NCBI GenBank assembly: GCA_934717555.1
Contig: CAKUYY010000066.1
Span: 1 to 7,795, forward strand
Direction: 5' to 3'
Origin: an uncultured Clostridium sp.
Lineage (GTDB): Bacteria > Bacillota > Clostridia > Oscillospirales > Acutalibacteraceae
Length of the DNA: 7,795 bases
Shown: positions 5,796-7,795 of the stretch, in pieces
Layout of the letters: every line of letters starts with the position of its first letter
How positions within the stretch are numbered: the stretch's first letter is position 1
The notes under the pieces: model-generated
Databases searched by the model: none
Told to the model about the DNA's origin: nothing
What the model saw: the letters and a program-made list of their open reading frames with translations, nothing else
Translations under genes and position numbers: made by a program

Positions 5796-7010
5796 TTGCT
5801 GAAAGGAAAAACAGTTCTGCTAGGGGTGACAGGGAGCATCGCAGCCTATAAAACCGCTTATCTGGCCAGTTCCTTGAAAAAGATGCACGCGGATGTCCAC
5901 GTGATCATGACGCCCAATGCCGTGAATTTTATCAATCCGATTACTTTTGAATCGCTGACCGGCAATAAATGCCTGGTGGATACGTTCGATCGGAATTTTG
6001 AATTTCAGGTGGAACATGTGGAACTGGCGAAACGGGCTGACATCTGTATGGTCGCCCCGGCGTCGGCGAATGTGATTGCAAAACTTGCGCATGGCTTGGC
6101 GGACGATATGCTGACAACTACGGTCCTAGCATGTTGCTGCCCCAAGATTGTTTCCCCAGCGATGAATACCAGGATGTTTGAAAATCCCATTACCCAGGAT
6201 AATATCCGGATTCTGCGAAGCTATGGAATGAAATTGGTGGAACCGGCAGTAGGATATCTGGCATGCGGCGATACGGGAGCGGGAAAAATGCCCGAACCAG
6301 AAATACTGCTTCAATACCTTTTGCAGGAGATCGCCTTTGAAAAGGACATGGAAGGATTAAAAGTTTTAGTAACAGCCGGCCCCACCCAGGAAGCGATAGA
6401 CCCGGTGCGGTATATCACCAACCATTCCAGTGGGAAGATGGGATACGCCCTGGCTCAAAATGCCGCCCGAAGGGGAGCTGATGTAACGTTGGTAACAGGG
6501 CAGACCAGTATCACACCTCCTCTTTTTACCCGGGTTATCTCTGTCATCAGCGCCCAGGAGATGTTTGAGGAAGTGGTTTCCAAGGCTGGGGAACAGGATA
6601 TTATCATCAAGGCGGCGGCGGTAGCGGATTACCGTCCTACTAAGGTCCATATGGAAAAGATTAAAAAAAACAGTGCAGAGAAAAATACCGCGATAGAGCT
6701 GGAGAGAACACCGGACATTTTGGAGTATTTAGGTCAACACAAAAAAGAGGGACAAATTCTATGCGGTTTTTCTATGGAAACCCAGGATCTGCTGGAAAAT
6801 TCCCAGAAGAAACTCCAAAAGAAACATGCGGATCTCATTGTTGCCAATAGCTTGAAGCAGGAAGGTGCGGGTTTTCAATCCGATACCAATGTGGTAACCA
6901 TCATTACGGAAACAGAAATAAAGCCGTTGAAACAGATGAGCAAAGATCAGGTGGCGAAAGCTGTATTGGACGAGATTCTCGAAAAGAGAAAAGAAAAACG
7001 GGAATCCTAA
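5796..7010 (+). CDS. coaBC: Bifunctional phosphopantothenoylcysteine decarboxylase / phosphopantothenate-cysteine ligase
   Basis: CoaBC joins phosphopantothenate to cysteine (CTP-dependent CoaB activity) and decarboxylates the product (FMN-dependent CoaC activity), giving 4'-phosphopantetheine for CoA synthesis. The 404-residue length is normal. N-terminal CoaC domain: GVTGSIAAYK at 10-19, catalytic His74 in VEHVEL, PAMNTRM at 121-127 (the usual PxMNxxM motif, followed by Phe where Trp is common), and the substrate clamp with Cys157 in ACGDTGAGKM. C-terminal CoaB domain from about 187: TAGPTQEAIDPVRYITNHSS (193-212) ending in GKMG, AAVADYRP at 274-281, KIKK at 288-291 and DLIVANS at 346-352. 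The start is TTG at 5796, supported by AGGAGG (5782-5787) eight bases upstream. It has its own promoter, divergent from panT-coaX, and together the three genes cover uptake through phosphopantetheine. Both active sites appear intact. Confidence 0.97.
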   Translation: MLKGKTVLLGVTGSIAAYKTAYLASSLKKMHADVHVIMTPNAVNFINPITFESLTGNKCLVDTFDRNFEFQVEHVELAKRADICMVAPASANVIAKLAHGLADDMLTTTVLACCCPKIVSPAMNTRMFENPITQDNIRILRSYGMKLVEPAVGYLACGDTGAGKMPEPEILLQYLLQEIAFEKDMEGLKVLVTAGPTQEAIDPVRYITNHSSGKMGYALAQNAARRGADVTLVTGQTSITPPLFTRVISVISAQEMFEEVVSKAGEQDIIIKAAAVADYRPTKVHMEKIKKNSAEKNTAIELERTPDILEYLGQHKKEGQILCGFSMETQDLLENSQKKLQKKHADLIVANSLKQEGAGFQSDTNVVTIITETEIKPLKQMSKDQVAKAVLDEILEKRKEKRES

Positions 7011-7047
7011 GCGTATTACTGGAGCAAAAACAGAGAGGCTACGGAAA

Positions 7048-7795
7048 ATGATTTTTTACTTTTCAGGGACGGGAAATTCCTTTCATGTGGCAAGACAGAT
7101 TGCACATGACCAGGGAGAAAAATTGGTTTCCATCGCTCAGGCTATGGAAGAAAAGCAATGGCGCTATTCTTTAGACTTACATGAGAAGGTTGGGTTTGTA
7201 TTTCCGGTGTATGCCTGGAGGCCTCCGAAAATTGTAACTGACTTTATCGAAAGAGTGCAGTTGGAACGCTTTTTGAATCCATATCTTTTTGCGGTGTGTA
7301 CCTGTGGGGAGGATGCGGGAGACACCATGAAAATTCTGCGTTCTACCCTGCGGAAAAGGGTTTGGCATTTGGACAGTACAGCGGCTGTTGTGATGCCCAA
7401 CAATTATATTTTATCCTATGATATAGACAATGAGGCGTTGCAAAGGGAGAAGTTGAAGAAAGCGGAGCAGACCATTGAAGAGATCAATCAATCTATTTCA
7501 CAGAGAAAAAAAGGGGTTCTTTGTGAAGCCTCGGGAAAATTTCCTGTTTTGAAAACCAGAATCATTGGTTTGGGGTTCCAAAAGTTTGCATGTAATCCGA
7601 AGAGGTTTTGGGTTCAGGATACCTGCATTTCCTGTGGGAAATGTGAAAAGATTTGTCCTGTCCAAAATATCACGCTTTTGGAAGGAAAGCCTACATGGGG
7701 GAAGGAGTGTGCCAAATGTTTGGCTTGTACCCATATTTGTCCCCAGCAGGCAATTCAATATGGAAAATCGACTTTGAAGAAAGGGAGATATTATC
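7048..7795 (+). CDS. EFR1-type flavodoxin/ferredoxin fusion protein, 3'-truncated by window edge
   Basis: A redox protein joining an N-terminal flavodoxin-like FMN domain to a C-terminal 2[4Fe-4S] ferredoxin, found widely in anaerobes; the partner and exact reaction are not known. Visible: the FMN phosphate loop SGTGNS at 6-11; FPVYAWRPPKIV from 52, and CTCGEDAG at 84-91, both flavin-side loops; a linking helical region; then two cluster motifs, C193-x2-C196-x2-C199-x3-C203-P and C221-x2-C224-x2-C227-x3-C231-P. All eight cluster cysteines are present. The frame is open to the window end (249 codons); the family is usually about 255-265 residues, so only a short tail is probably missing. ATG 7048 is preceded by GAGAGG (7033-7038) nine bases upstream. 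It starts 37 bases after coaBC with no terminator between, so co-transcription is likely, although a link to CoA synthesis is not implied. Confidence 0.9.
   Translation, partial: MIFYFSGTGNSFHVARQIAHDQGEKLVSIAQAMEEKQWRYSLDLHEKVGFVFPVYAWRPPKIVTDFIERVQLERFLNPYLFAVCTCGEDAGDTMKILRSTLRKRVWHLDSTAAVVMPNNYILSYDIDNEALQREKLKKAEQTIEEINQSISQRKKGVLCEASGKFPVLKTRIIGLGFQKFACNPKRFWVQDTCISCGKCEKICPVQNITLLEGKPTWGKECAKCLACTHICPQQAIQYGKSTLKKGRYY

Noticed and set aside
7164..7758. Several open frames overlapping the flavodoxin/ferredoxin gene
   Set aside because: The + strand frame from 7048 carries the FMN loop and all eight cluster cysteines; the others are shadows.
1..7795. Mobile element, defence system, CRISPR array or tRNA/rRNA gene
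   Set aside because: No transposase or integrase motifs, terminal repeats, regularly spaced repeats or RNA gene features were seen, and nearly all sequence is accounted for by housekeeping genes.

Overview
The window looks like ordinary core chromosome from an anaerobic Firmicute, most likely a clostridium of the Oscillospiraceae/Ruminococcaceae type. This is an inference. It rests on a clostridial-style RecO with two zinc-binding Cys pairs, MutS2 with a C-terminal Smr domain, a type III pantothenate kinase beside an ECF vitamin transporter subunit, a flavodoxin/ferredoxin fusion typical of anaerobes, strong Shine-Dalgarno sites, and TTG and GTG start codons. I see no insertion sequence, phage gene, CRISPR array, tRNA or rRNA, and no obvious shift in base composition.

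Left part (1-4033, + strand): the 3' end of recO, then a 292-base spacer, mutS2, and 30 bases later a small membrane-anchored protein resembling the YpmS/DUF2140 family. The spacer holds a good intrinsic terminator (787-824) and a strong hairpin directly in front of the mutS2 ribosome binding site. The terminator either ends recO transcription or acts as an attenuator for mutS2. A symmetrical terminator at about 4055-4088 serves the two convergent transcription units.

Middle and right part (4105-7010): a coenzyme A supply cluster with a divergent layout. On the - strand, a probable pantothenate ECF S component (PanT-like) is followed 16 bases later by coaX. On the + strand, coaBC starts about 256 bases away. 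Together they would import vitamin B5, phosphorylate it, and convert phosphopantothenate to 4'-phosphopantetheine. CoaD, CoaE and the shared ECF energising module are not in the window. The divergent intergenic region has a recognisable promoter for each direction, a perfect 13-base palindrome in the panT leader, and an imperfect 25-base direct repeat.

Right edge (7048-7795): an EFR1-type flavodoxin plus 2[4Fe-4S] ferredoxin fusion, cut by the window end and possibly co-transcribed with coaBC.

I found no convincing new multi-gene system. The points most worth a second look are regulatory: the structured recO-mutS2 spacer and the palindrome and repeat between panT and coaBC.
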